From NCBI GenBank assembly GCA_016765335.1, contig JAESQE010000021.1, positions 1-8,401 of the forward strand: a DNA stretch of 8,401 nucleotides, written 5' to 3'. Origin of the DNA: Planctomycetaceae bacterium (lineage in GTDB: Bacteria; Planctomycetota; Planctomycetia; Planctomycetales; Planctomycetaceae). Shown in pieces: positions 1-7,347 of the stretch (position 1 is its first letter; every line of letters starts with the position of its first letter). The notes under the pieces were generated by a model. The model was not told where the DNA came from, did no database searches, and saw only the letters and a list, made by a program, of their open reading frames with translations. Position numbers and translations under genes: made by a program.

Positions 1-110
1 GAAACTTCCGAATTGGAGTTGAGCCCATTGCTTGAAGTTACCGGGATCACCAATGAGATGATCAGGCAACAAATTGCCCCGCCAAGTAACAGTTTTCTTA
101 TTCCAGACAT
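1..110 (-). CDS. Secreted or anchored protein, N-terminal part only (runs off the window)
   Basis: Read on the minus strand from ATG at 110-108, the frame is open to the window edge (36 codons). It begins MSGIRKLLLGGAICCLIISL and continues through VIPVTSSNGLNSNSEV. This is a clear export signal: R5 and K6, then a hydrophobic core at about residues 7-23, then a polar stretch. The adjacent cysteines C14 and C15 inside the core could suggest a lipoprotein, but no convincing lipobox is visible. A good Shine-Dalgarno (AAGGA, 7 nt before the ATG) supports this start. An in-frame ATG 24 nt further upstream has poorer spacing. Nothing of the mature protein is visible, so no function can be given. The plus-strand frame over the same bases (13-264) has no such signature and is taken as a shadow. 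Confidence 0.6.
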   Translation of the reverse strand, partial: MSGIRKLLLGGAICCLIISLVIPVTSSNGLNSNSEV

Positions 111-476
111 AATCCGTTCCTTCACTCCTGGCATTGCCAGAACATTTCTCTACGCGAAATCGACAGGCAATCTGCCGCAGGCGTCTATTTGCAAACACGA
201 TAAAAACCTGAAAGGGTTTAGGCGTGCGTCATATCTCAACAACTCTCAACAACTTTTTGCATAATCAGTAAGACCACTGGATCGATTACAATCCAAATAA
301 TCGGACAGATTTGCTACCCTGTCTGATCTATCGTCTGTGCCTGTGCATGAGATCAATTCGATTCACAAGCGATGCAACCATTCCAACCGGTTGGATCGGC
401 AGCAGCCACAAAATTGGTAAATCCTGAAGACTCAATGCACCTTGCCCATTTTAACATCGTATGTTTTTTAGCGGTT
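111..476. other. Intergenic region, no confident gene
   Basis: This holds the upstream region of the minus-strand gene at 1-110 and ends at the MITE-like element. Two things are visible. A 10-bp tandem duplication, TCTCAACAAC, lies at 234-243 and 244-253. An imperfect stem-loop has arms at 301-308 and 319-326 (TCGGACAG / CTGTCTGA, one G-T pair) with a 10-nt loop and no T-run after it. A 34-codon minus-strand frame (457-353) is discussed under findings; it has no ribosome binding site and I do not call it a gene. No tRNA, riboswitch or convincing promoter was recognised. Confidence 0.4.
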
Positions 477-600
477 AAGGGAACCTCTATTAATTGGTTC
501 TCCCCCTTACGAAGGGGGGAGTTAGAGGGGGTTTTGAACTGTTTTTTATAACCGAACTGTTTTTTATAACCTCTGGAATTCAATTAATAGAGGTTCCCTT
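477..600. repeat. MITE-like element, copy 1 (124 bp, 20-bp terminal inverted repeats)
   Basis: The ends are perfect 20-bp inverted repeats. The left arm at 477-496 starts AAGGGAACCTCTATTAATTG and the right arm at 581-600 is its exact reverse complement. Just inside the left arm is a GC-rich hairpin, CCCCCTT-ACG-AAGGGGG (502-518). An 18-bp tandem duplication follows at 536-571. A diverged, inverted relative lies at 4561-4666 and shares the 17-bp block at 492-508 exactly. There is no coding capacity, so it would be non-autonomous. No clear target-site duplication is seen, so the exact outer boundary is uncertain. It ends 61 bp before the start of the large redox gene and could therefore affect that gene's transcription. 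Confidence 0.7.
536..571. repeat. 18-bp tandem direct repeat (2 perfect units) inside MITE-like copy 1
   Basis: The unit GAACTGTTTTTTATAACC occurs at 536-553 and again, identically, at 554-571. It has no counterpart in copy 2 of the element, so it probably arose by local duplication in this copy. Each unit contains TATAAC, which resembles a -10 hexamer, but no suitably spaced -35 was found. Confidence 0.85.
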
Positions 601-661
601 GGCTTGTATCGACTTGCAGTATATTCACTATGTTTCTCTTGATTACCGGGCTGTTATAACA

Positions 662-3600
662 ATGTCTCTTTTTAGTCGCTTGAGTTCTTCGATCCTCCTG
701 ATGATGCTCACTTTTTTTCTGGCGTCACATCTTTTCGATGCTCAGCCTGCGAAAGTGGCTGTTGCTCAATCTAAAGCCAAGGCAAAAAGCAAAAAGTTTG
801 AGTCGTCTCAAAAAATGAAACGGAACGTCAAAGACGCGAAGAACACTCCCACTGGTAAGCAGGCACCGCTTCGCGATCCTGCTTATGCTCAATACGGGAT
901 CTTCGAGCAAACGTCTCCTTTGCCAGAGGCTGCACAGCCAGTTGTTACCCGTTTGCCGTTGAAGTTGTTGCCGGGTGATCGCATTGCATTAATCGGCAAC
1001 TCGCTGTTAGAACGATCACAGGATTTTGGTCATCTCGAAGCGTTGCTTCATCAGCGTTTTCCTAATCACAAATTAGTGGTACGTAATTTGGGCTGGTCAG
1101 CTGATACTCCAGACATCCAGCCCCGACCCGCGAACTTTGCCAATATCGATCAACATTTAACCTATGAAAAGATTGACGTTGTTTTTGCAGCGTTCGGGTT
1201 CAATGAATCTTTTGCTGGCAAGCCCGGGCTATCAAAATTCCGCAGCACGCTTCGTGAATATATTAAGTCGATGAAGAGTAAAGCTTACAACGGAAAAACT
1301 GCCCCTCGAATTGTTTTGCTTTCACCGATTGCAAATGAAAATGTCGAAGGGGTGGCTGCTGCCGATTTGAATAACGTCAACATTAAGATGTACGCTGATG
1401 TTATTCGTGAGGTGGCTGGTGAGCAGAAGGTGGGCTTCGTCGATCTTTTCACTGAAACGAAATCTGCATCAGCAACACCAAGTGACGACATTACGATCAA
1501 CGGAATCCATTTGAACGAAAAAGGGTACAACGTCTTTGCCAAGGCTATGTATTCCGGTCTCTTTGCGGAGCAGGCTCCTGAGGTCAATGAAACGATTCGT
1601 CAAACAATTATCGATAAGAATAATCAATATTTCAGACGTTATCGCCCAGCCAATACGTTCTATTACACAGGGGGACGTAACAAGGATTACGGCTATCTCG
1701 ACTTTTTGCCTTCGATGAAAAACTTCGAGATCATGGTATCGAACCGTGATCAACGAATTTGGGATTTGGTTCAAGGAAAAAAAGTCCCTGACAAAGTAGA
1801 CGATTCTAATCTTCCGCCGTTGCCTGTGACAAAAGAAAGTCGTGGAGCCAATCGTTGGATGAGTGCTGCTGATGAATACAAATCGTTTACGATTGATCCT
1901 CGCTTTGAAGTGAATTTATTTGCAGGCGAAGAAGAATTTCCTGATATTGCTGCACCGATTCAAATGCGATGGGACAGTAGAGGGCGATTGTGGGTTGCTT
2001 GTTCAACAACTTATCCCCACGTTTATCCGGGCAATGAACCGAACGATAAACTGGTCATTTTAGAAGATACCGATGGCGATGGCAAAGCTGATCAATCGAC
2101 TGTGTTCGCTGACAATTTACATATCCCGTTGTCATTCGAATTTGGTGATGGCGGTGTTTATGTTTCTGACATGCCTCATTTGACATTCATTAAAGATACC
2201 GATGGAGACGGCAAAGCAGATTACAGGCGGCAAGTGCTGACCGGTTTCGGCACCGAAGATTCGCATCATGCCTTGCACGATATTACCTGGACCCCTGATG
2301 GCGACCTCATTTTCCGGGAAGCAGTGTTTCATCATACGCAAGTCGAAACACCTTATGGTCCTGTGCGTCAACAAGACAGCGGCTGGTATCGGTATCAACC
2401 ACGCAATCATAAATTGATCAGCTTTGGTACGTATTTTAGTACGAATCCCTGGGGTGTGACGTTTGATGACTGGGGGCATCATATGGCGAGTCATCCTGTG
2501 TTTGCCTCTGCGTTTCATTCACTCGATCCGCCCTACCCTAATCAGCATTCCAAGCCAATCGGTTTGCAGGCTTATTCAGGAGTTTGCGGTCACGAATTTA
2601 TTGACTTCCCCTCATTCCCCAAAGATTTGCAAGGACATTTCGTTAAGGTTCGATACAAGCCAACCAATCGAGTGGAAATTCTTAAATGGATCGAAGGGGA
2701 TTTTGGATACAAAGAAGAGTATGTCGGCGATATCCTTTTCTCATCCAACCTGAGTTTCATTCCAGTCGATTTGCGATATGGCCCACGCGGAGCGATGTAT
2801 GTGTGCGACTGGTACAATCCAGTCAAAGGACATATGCAGTATTCGCTTCGAGATGATCGCAGAGACAGACATTCGGGTCGCATTTGGCGAATTACTGCCA
2901 AGGGACATGAATTACAGCAGCCACCAAAGTTTGATGGAGCTTCCATCCCGGAATTGCTCGAAGTACTTAAACGTGGAGAGTATCGTTATCGATATTGGGC
3001 CAAACGCGAAATCAGAAAGGCTGATTCCGAACAGGTAAAAGCTGCACTTGATACGTGGGTCAATAACCTCAGTGCAGATGATATTCGCTTTCGACATCAT
3101 CAATTAGAAGGACTTTGGACGTACCGATTGATTGGCAAGGTGAATACTCAGTTGCTTCGAGAATTACTCGGATGCGAAGAACATCATGCACGGGCAGCTG
3201 CGACAAAACAGTTGCGATATTTATTTATGCACCTGCCGAATTCACATAAGCTTCTGCGAAAAGCGATGAATGATCCCAGCGGATTGGTTCGCATGGAAGC
3301 TGTTATTGCTGCAAGTTATTTTGGAACAGCCGAAGCGTTGGAAGCTGCGATGGATGTGTTCAAACATCCTATGGAAGAGCATTTATCTTACGCAGTGACT
3401 TGTGCTTTGAACTCACACACGTTGCGGCCGCATTGGAAAGATAATCAATCTTATAATATTGAAGAACTGTTAAAGAAAAATAAACCAGCCAGCGAATTTC
3501 AGGAGCCGGCCCCAACTGCCAGGCAAGTAAAGTTTGATCAACAGAAGAACCTGAAGGAACTCAAAGTGTTTTGTGTTCATGAACGCATGAAGTTTTCTGT

Positions 3601-4495
3601 TGAGCAAATTGGAGTCACTGTTGGGCAACCGCTTAAAATTGTCTTTGCCAATGGTGATGCGACCTCTCATAACATGGTCTTTGTGAAACCGGGAGCTTTG
3701 GAAGAAGTCGGCATGGCTGCCAATGACATGGCGAAAGATCCGAAAAATGCAAATTCAGATTTTATCCCTGAAGAAAAACGCCCTCTCATTCTGCATGCAT
3801 CCCCACTGCTTGGCTCGACACGCAAAAGTAAAGTGCACGTTTTTCGCTTTAATGCACCGAGTGAACCCGGGATTTATCCCTATGTGTGCACATTCCCTGG
3901 TCATTGGGTGATGATGAAGGGGGAGTTAATTGTTGGGGAAACTCTAGCGGACGTTCAGGCGATGCTTGCGGATCGCAAACCGAAGATTATCAAGCAATGG
4001 ACGATGCAGGATTTTGCTTCGGTGGAAATTAAAACTGACGAAAAAACAATGATGCAAGGCATGCAGGCTTTCATGAAAGCTCGCTGTCATCAGTGCCATC
4101 AGGTGCAAGGGCATGGCGTGAATTTAGGGCCTGATTTAACCGAAGTGACCAAGCAATTCAAGGGTCTCAAACTGCTTCAGCAAATGATTGCACCTTCGAG
4201 TGAAATCAACAAAAAGTTCCAGAATTACCAATTCCTGTTAGAAAGTGGGCAGGTCGTTAATGGCGTGATTACCAAAGAAACCGATACTGAATATGAAATT
4301 GTGACCAACTTGCTGACTCCCAAAATCACAACTCGAATTCTGAAAGATGATGTGGAAGAAAAGTTTGCCTCACGGATTTCACCGATGCCCACAGGTCTGT
4401 TGGACATGCTCACCAAAAAGGAGATCATGAAACTACTTTCATTCCTTGAAGGTGGTGGATACAAAATGCCAGAACACCTCAAGCGTAAGCACTGA
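662..4495 (+). CDS. Secreted multi-domain redox protein: SGNH/GDSL - PVC-type dehydrogenase propeller - HEAT-like - azurin-like copper - cytochrome c
   Basis: This is a 1277-residue predicted exported protein. Residues 1-35 form a signal peptide (R6, hydrophobic core 11-21, possible AVA-Q cleavage near 35). Residues of about 100-305 are SGNH/GDSL hydrolase-like, with GNS at 112-114, GFNES at 179-183 and NGIH at 280-283. Residues of about 405-750 match the planctomycete PVC dehydrogenase propeller, with two DTDGDGKAD calcium-type motifs (about 469-477 and 512-520). Residues of about 770-920 are alpha-helical and HEAT-like. Residues of about 965-1092 form a cupredoxin with ligands H983, C1076, H1081 and M1085; C-x4-H-x3-M-K-G matches azurin spacing. 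Residues of about 1130-1277 form a class c heme domain with CHQCH at 1142-1146 and probable distal M1242. The ATG at 662 was chosen because the signal peptide follows it at once; the frame extends upstream to a TTG at 494, but only through repeat DNA. No strong Shine-Dalgarno is visible. Substrate is unknown; periplasmic oxidation with electron flow through copper and heme is inferred. Confidence 0.88.
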   Translation: MSLFSRLSSSILLMMLTFFLASHLFDAQPAKVAVAQSKAKAKSKKFESSQKMKRNVKDAKNTPTGKQAPLRDPAYAQYGIFEQTSPLPEAAQPVVTRLPLKLLPGDRIALIGNSLLERSQDFGHLEALLHQRFPNHKLVVRNLGWSADTPDIQPRPANFANIDQHLTYEKIDVVFAAFGFNESFAGKPGLSKFRSTLREYIKSMKSKAYNGKTAPRIVLLSPIANENVEGVAAADLNNVNIKMYADVIREVAGEQKVGFVDLFTETKSASATPSDDITINGIHLNEKGYNVFAKAMYSGLFAEQAPEVNETIRQTIIDKNNQYFRRYRPANTFYYTGGRNKDYGYLDFLPSMKNFEIMVSNRDQRIWDLVQGKKVPDKVDDSNLPPLPVTKESRGANRWMSAADEYKSFTIDPRFEVNLFAGEEEFPDIAAPIQMRWDSRGRLWVACSTTYPHVYPGNEPNDKLVILEDTDGDGKADQSTVFADNLHIPLSFEFGDGGVYVSDMPHLTFIKDTDGDGKADYRRQVLTGFGTEDSHHALHDITWTPDGDLIFREAVFHHTQVETPYGPVRQQDSGWYRYQPRNHKLISFGTYFSTNPWGVTFDDWGHHMASHPVFASAFHSLDPPYPNQHSKPIGLQAYSGVCGHEFIDFPSFPKDLQGHFVKVRYKPTNRVEILKWIEGDFGYKEEYVGDILFSSNLSFIPVDLRYGPRGAMYVCDWYNPVKGHMQYSLRDDRRDRHSGRIWRITAKGHELQQPPKFDGASIPELLEVLKRGEYRYRYWAKREIRKADSEQVKAALDTWVNNLSADDIRFRHHQLEGLWTYRLIGKVNTQLLRELLGCEEHHARAAATKQLRYLFMHLPNSHKLLRKAMNDPSGLVRMEAVIAASYFGTAEALEAAMDVFKHPMEEHLSYAVTCALNSHTLRPHWKDNQSYNIEELLKKNKPASEFQEPAPTARQVKFDQQKNLKELKVFCVHERMKFSVEQIGVTVGQPLKIVFANGDATSHNMVFVKPGALEEVGMAANDMAKDPKNANSDFIPEEKRPLILHASPLLGSTRKSKVHVFRFNAPSEPGIYPYVCTFPGHWVMMKGELIVGETLADVQAMLADRKPKIIKQWTMQDFASVEIKTDEKTMMQGMQAFMKARCHQCHQVQGHGVNLGPDLTEVTKQFKGLKLLQQMIAPSSEINKKFQNYQFLLESGQVVNGVITKETDTEYEIVTNLLTPKITTRILKDDVEEKFASRISPMPTGLLDMLTKKEIMKLLSFLEGGGYKMPEHLKRKH

Positions 4496-4560
4496 TGGTC
4501 TTGCATTTGAATGCACCAGGCTCCAACAATACAGGTAGCGTCAGTGCAGATTTAATGTCG

Positions 4561-4666
4561 GGGATCTCTAAAAATTGATTACCAGAGATTCTTGAAGACA
4601 GTATGATTATATAAACATTTACCCCCCCCCCTTCCCAAGGGGGAGAACCAATTTTCAGAGGTACCC
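4561..4666. repeat. MITE-like element, copy 2 (about 106 bp, inverted and diverged)
   Basis: It lies between the redox gene and the DUF1549 pseudogene. The ends are imperfect inverted repeats: GGGATCTCTAAAAATTG at 4561-4577 against the reverse complement of 4649-4666, which reads GGGTACCTCTGAAAATTG. The hairpin CCCCCTT-CCC-AAGGGGG (4627-4643) sits inside the right end, and the block AAGGGGGAGAACCAATT (4637-4653) is identical to copy 1 in reverse orientation. A run of ten C residues spans 4622-4631. Copy 1's tandem duplication is absent. Transcription from the upstream gene towards the pseudogene would have to cross this structure. Confidence 0.65.
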
Positions 4667-4681
4667 TGTATCTTTGGTAAG

Positions 4682-5937
4682 ATGAACGGTATGAAAACAG
4701 AATCGACATTTTGTAATTTTATTTGTGCAGCAGGGATTGGGCTGTTGTTACTTGCAACTGGAATTGCTCGGGCTGAGCAACCCAGCCAAGCAGAAATTGA
4801 GTTTTTTGAACTCAATTTCGTCCCGTACTGATCGAGCTATGTAGCGACTGTCATACTGGCGATGAAAGTTCCGAAAGCGAGTTGCCTATGAATTCGCGAG
4901 CCGCATTGCTTAAAGGCGGCGATTACGGACCGGCGATTGTTCCTGGCAAACCGGGGCAGAGTTTGTTGATTCAGGTGATCCAGCAAACTCATAAAGAATT
5001 ACGAATGCCGCCTGAAAAAGGCGATAAACTGAGTGCAAAAACAATTGCGAATTTTCGGCATTGGATCGAACAAGGAGCCCCTTGGCCCAAGGGAAACACT
5101 GCTCACTCAACCAATGCGATTCGCTCCGCGGCAGCAAAGTCCACAAGTTCGCATTGGTTCTTTCAACCTCGTCAAACGATTCAAGTTCCCATTGTAGAAA
5201 ATCAGCAGTGGGCAGAATCTCCCATTGATCAATTCGTATACACTAAGTTGCAAGAACAAAAGTTAGAACCAGTCGAATTGGCATCCCGGCGGGTGTTAAT
5301 TCGTCGCGCAACATTTGACCTGACAGGTCTGCCACCGACTCAGCAAGAAGTGGAACAGTTTGTGAACGATCCGCTATCAGAATCGCCAGCTTTCGCGAAA
5401 GTGGTTGATCGTTTATTAGCATCTCCTGCCTATGGGCAGCATTGGGGGCGGCATTGGCTCGACGTGGCTCGTTATGCAGACACACAAGGAGACACCGGAA
5501 ATTTCCCGATTCCAGGAGCGTACCTGTATCGAAACTGGGTGATTGACGCTTTGAATGCAGACATGCCTTATGATAAATTTCTGTAAGCTCAACTGGCAGG
5601 AGACATACTATCAAAGCATGAGGCTGATCCCGATTATGCTCGTCAACTTCGAATTGCAACGGGCTTCATTGCGATCTCTCGTCGCTTTGGCAATACCCGA
5701 TACAAAGACCAATACCTGACGATTGAAAACATGCTCGATACACTTGGCCGAGGCGTGATGGGAGTAACACTTCGGTGTGCTCGGTGTCATGATCATAAAT
5801 TTGATCCCATTTTAGCAACTGATTACTACGGGCTTTATGGAGTATTTGATAGCACGCGTTTTCCATCCATGGGAGCATCTAGCGATAAGTCTCCAGTGAA
5901 TCTGGTCGCTGCCTCTGGTCGTGTTAAATCTCAACAA
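4682..5937 (+). pseudogene. DUF1549/PSCyt1-type cytochrome protein, frameshifted, nonsense-mutated and 3'-truncated
   Basis: Intact relatives are secreted planctomycete proteins with an N-terminal c-type heme domain, DUF1549 and DUF1553. From ATG 4682 (or 4691) a signal peptide is visible (hydrophobic GIGLLLLATGIA, then ARAEQ). The frame reads to FFELNF and stops at TGA 4829-4831. One frame over, from CGT at 4819, it resumes as RPVLIELCSDCHTGDES with heme motif CSDCH at 4840-4854, so about one base was lost near 4814-4819. It continues through the DUF1549 signatures SPIDQFVYTKL, RRATFDLTGLPPT and HWGRHWLDVARYADTQG. TAA at 5584-5586 then interrupts DKFL-AQLAGD. The same frame continues past it with CARCHDHKFDP (5776-5808) and YYGLYGVFDSTRFP. 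Homology ends at about 5937, where the IS remnant begins; the rest of the gene, including all of DUF1553, is absent. It normally accompanies genes like the upstream redox protein. Confidence 0.88.
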
Positions 5938-7142
5938 GCCTTCCAGCGGGCCGGTGGATATCGGGTGATCGTACCAAGCTAAGATTCCTGATCGGAAACC
6001 CTGGAGCGTCTTGGCGAACTTCTGCAAGATCATCACGCCGCTGCTTTCCGCCTGGCGGCACCAACTATTCAACAAGTTCGCCGCTTGCTGTTTGGTCTGT
6101 TGATTCCAGAGTTCTTTCAACGACTCTTTTAAATAGTATGCTGTGGCTAACGGTTTGTTGAGTGCTAACGCTTCTTGTAGCCGGGCTGATTCGCCATGGT
6201 TGTCGTTCAGGTTATCCTGATTCTTCAGCAACAGCCACCGCGTCCCCTTGAGCACGTTCTTCTCCAATAGCCCCGATGCTTCCCGATACAACTGACGCCG
6301 CAACTCGGACAATTTATCGTTGAACAACTTGACCAGATGGAAGCGATCAAACCCCAACATCGCGTTCGGTAAATTCTCAGTAACCGCTTTGATGTACGCC
6401 GGTGACATGTCGATCGCTACCGCTTTAATCTGAGCACCCGCTGTTTTCAGTCGAGTCCAAAAAGGCGTTAAAGCCTCTGATTTACGACCATTTCCGACAA
6501 ACAACACGTTGCCTCGATCCAAATCCAACACCAGCGTCAGATACTTGTGCCCTTTACGCACAGCGATTTCATCGATGGCAATTCGTTGCACCTCTTTTAG
6601 TCGAGGACGACTGAATTTCTTTTTCAAATGACGATGTTCGATGTCACGAATCAAGTCCCAGCCAACGCCTAAATGCCGAGCGACATCTAATACCAAACTC
6701 AATTAAAAACTGCGAGACGTGATCGATCGTGGCCTTGTACTGACCAAGACTTAGGAAACGTTCAACACGCAAACAAATACGCGAATGCGTATAACGTCGT
6801 GGCAAACCGCAGCAATCCCAGAGCGTATTGTTCGAAGAGTTTCGTGTAACGTTTTTTGCTCTTAGCGAAGGGAATCTTGACTTGCCGAACCAAGTGGCAA
6901 GCACGACAGCGAACTCGGGGAATGGCGAATTCAATTTCGATTTGTTGTGATCCCAGCGGAACGGTTTTGAATCGCCGGGTGACTTTTCCTTGAGAAATGA
7001 GACGCTTGGGATTGCAGTGCGAACAACAAAGAGATTCTCGGGATTGCGAGATGACACAGATCATTTGATGGTCTTCAGAGAAAATCTGATCCCATTGATA
7101 TCCGTGAACACCCAGTATGTGGTAGAGTAATCGTTGGGGCAT
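5938..7142 (-). pseudogene. ISL3-family transposase, split by a 101-bp insertion and 3'-truncated
   Basis: The protein starts at ATG 7142-7140 (MPQRLLYHILGVHGYQWDQI). It carries the N-terminal ISL3 zinc finger with C40-x2-C43 and C79-x2-C82, and reads 117 codons to FATTL. A 101-bp insertion (6691-6791) shifts the frame. The frame resumes at 6687 with DVARHLGVGWDLIRDIE, the helix-turn-helix region. The DDE domain follows with IAIDEIAV, AVAIDMSPAYIK and FDRFHLVKLFND. The third acidic residue lies in GPLEG, the last recognisable residues (5952-5938). The conserved TNNKIK-type segment and the remaining C-terminus, perhaps 40-50 residues, are missing. The restored product would be 367 residues, against roughly 400 or more in the family. 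Beyond 5938 the frame runs on to 5812 through antisense DUF1549 DNA and is meaningless there. It should be inactive. Confidence 0.9.
6691..6791. mobile_element. 101-bp MITE-like insertion inside the ISL3 transposase, flanked by TAA direct repeats
   Basis: The insert starts TACCAAACTCAATT and ends TACGCGAATGCGTA. TAA lies immediately on each side (6688-6690 and 6792-6794), as expected for a 3-bp target duplication. Deleting the insert plus one TAA (104 bp) joins FATTL to DVARHLGV in one frame at a family-consistent position. The right end is a small hairpin (TACGC-GAAT-GCGTA), and a GATCGATC palindrome lies at 6721-6728. The outermost bases are TAC and GTA only, so terminal inverted repeats are minimal. 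It is too short to encode a transposase. The family is unknown to me. An alternative reading is a 104-bp element that inserts without duplication beside TAA. Confidence 0.75.
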
Positions 7143-7347
7143 GATTGATCTCGACTTGCTGATTTTTGTGGTAAAAAACCAGATGAGACAGTCATGCCCT
7201 GTTTTAGTCAAGCGAGTAATGTTTGCAAAACGTCACCAGGCAAAACACGCATTAACCGGATGAACCGGAAATCATATTCCAACATTCATTAAGCCGTCTA
7301 CCATTTAACGCTAGTTGGACTACTCGTGCAATGCATTCCCATGATGG

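Larger units (their letters stand above)
5938..7199 (-). mobile_element. ISL3-family insertion sequence remnant, truncated at its transposase-3' end
   Basis: The transposase-5' side appears to retain its end. On the minus strand, GGGCATGAC starts at about 7199, 57 bp before the transposase ATG, which is a plausible inverted-repeat tip. The opposite end is gone: the coding sequence stops matching at about 5938 and passes straight into the DUF1549 gene, so no partner inverted repeat can be compared and no target duplication can be tested. Deletion of an IS end together with the neighbouring gene points to illegitimate recombination after insertion rather than simple transposition. The exact outer boundary near 7199 is inferred. 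Confidence 0.7.

Noticed and set aside
13..264. 83-residue plus-strand frame at the left edge
   Set aside because: It overlaps, antisense, a frame with a clear signal peptide and a good ribosome-binding site; its own composition shows no domain or signal.
534..570. Promoter for the redox gene inside the MITE-like element (TTGAAC and TATAAC)
   Set aside because: Spacings between the hexamers are 7 and 25 nt, neither near 17.
536..571. CRISPR-like repeat
   Set aside because: Only two units, directly abutting with no spacer.
353..583. 76-residue minus-strand frame as a full gene
   Set aside because: Its first half is translation of the MITE-like element, including the 18-bp duplication (repeated GYKKQF); at most the last 34 residues merit a look.
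1285..1774. Overlapping minus-strand frames inside the large redox gene (also 2132-2946 and 3470-3670)
   Set aside because: Antisense shadows of a well-supported coding sequence, with no signals or domains.
4502..4515. Hairpin TGCATTTGAATGCA as a terminator after the redox gene
   Set aside because: The stem is 5-6 AT-rich pairs with no T-run; too weak to call.
4811..4831. Programmed ribosomal frameshift in the cytochrome gene
   Set aside because: The nearby nonsense codon and 3' truncation show a dead gene, and no recoding structure is evident; a lost base is simpler.
5731..5982. Stand-alone 83-residue plus-strand gene
   Set aside because: It is the tail of the DUF1549 pseudogene after its nonsense codon, and its last 14 or so residues read IS DNA backwards.
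6644..7057. 137-residue minus-strand frame bridging the 101-bp insert
   Set aside because: It is out of frame with both transposase parts; only the stretch inside the insert is noted as a lead.
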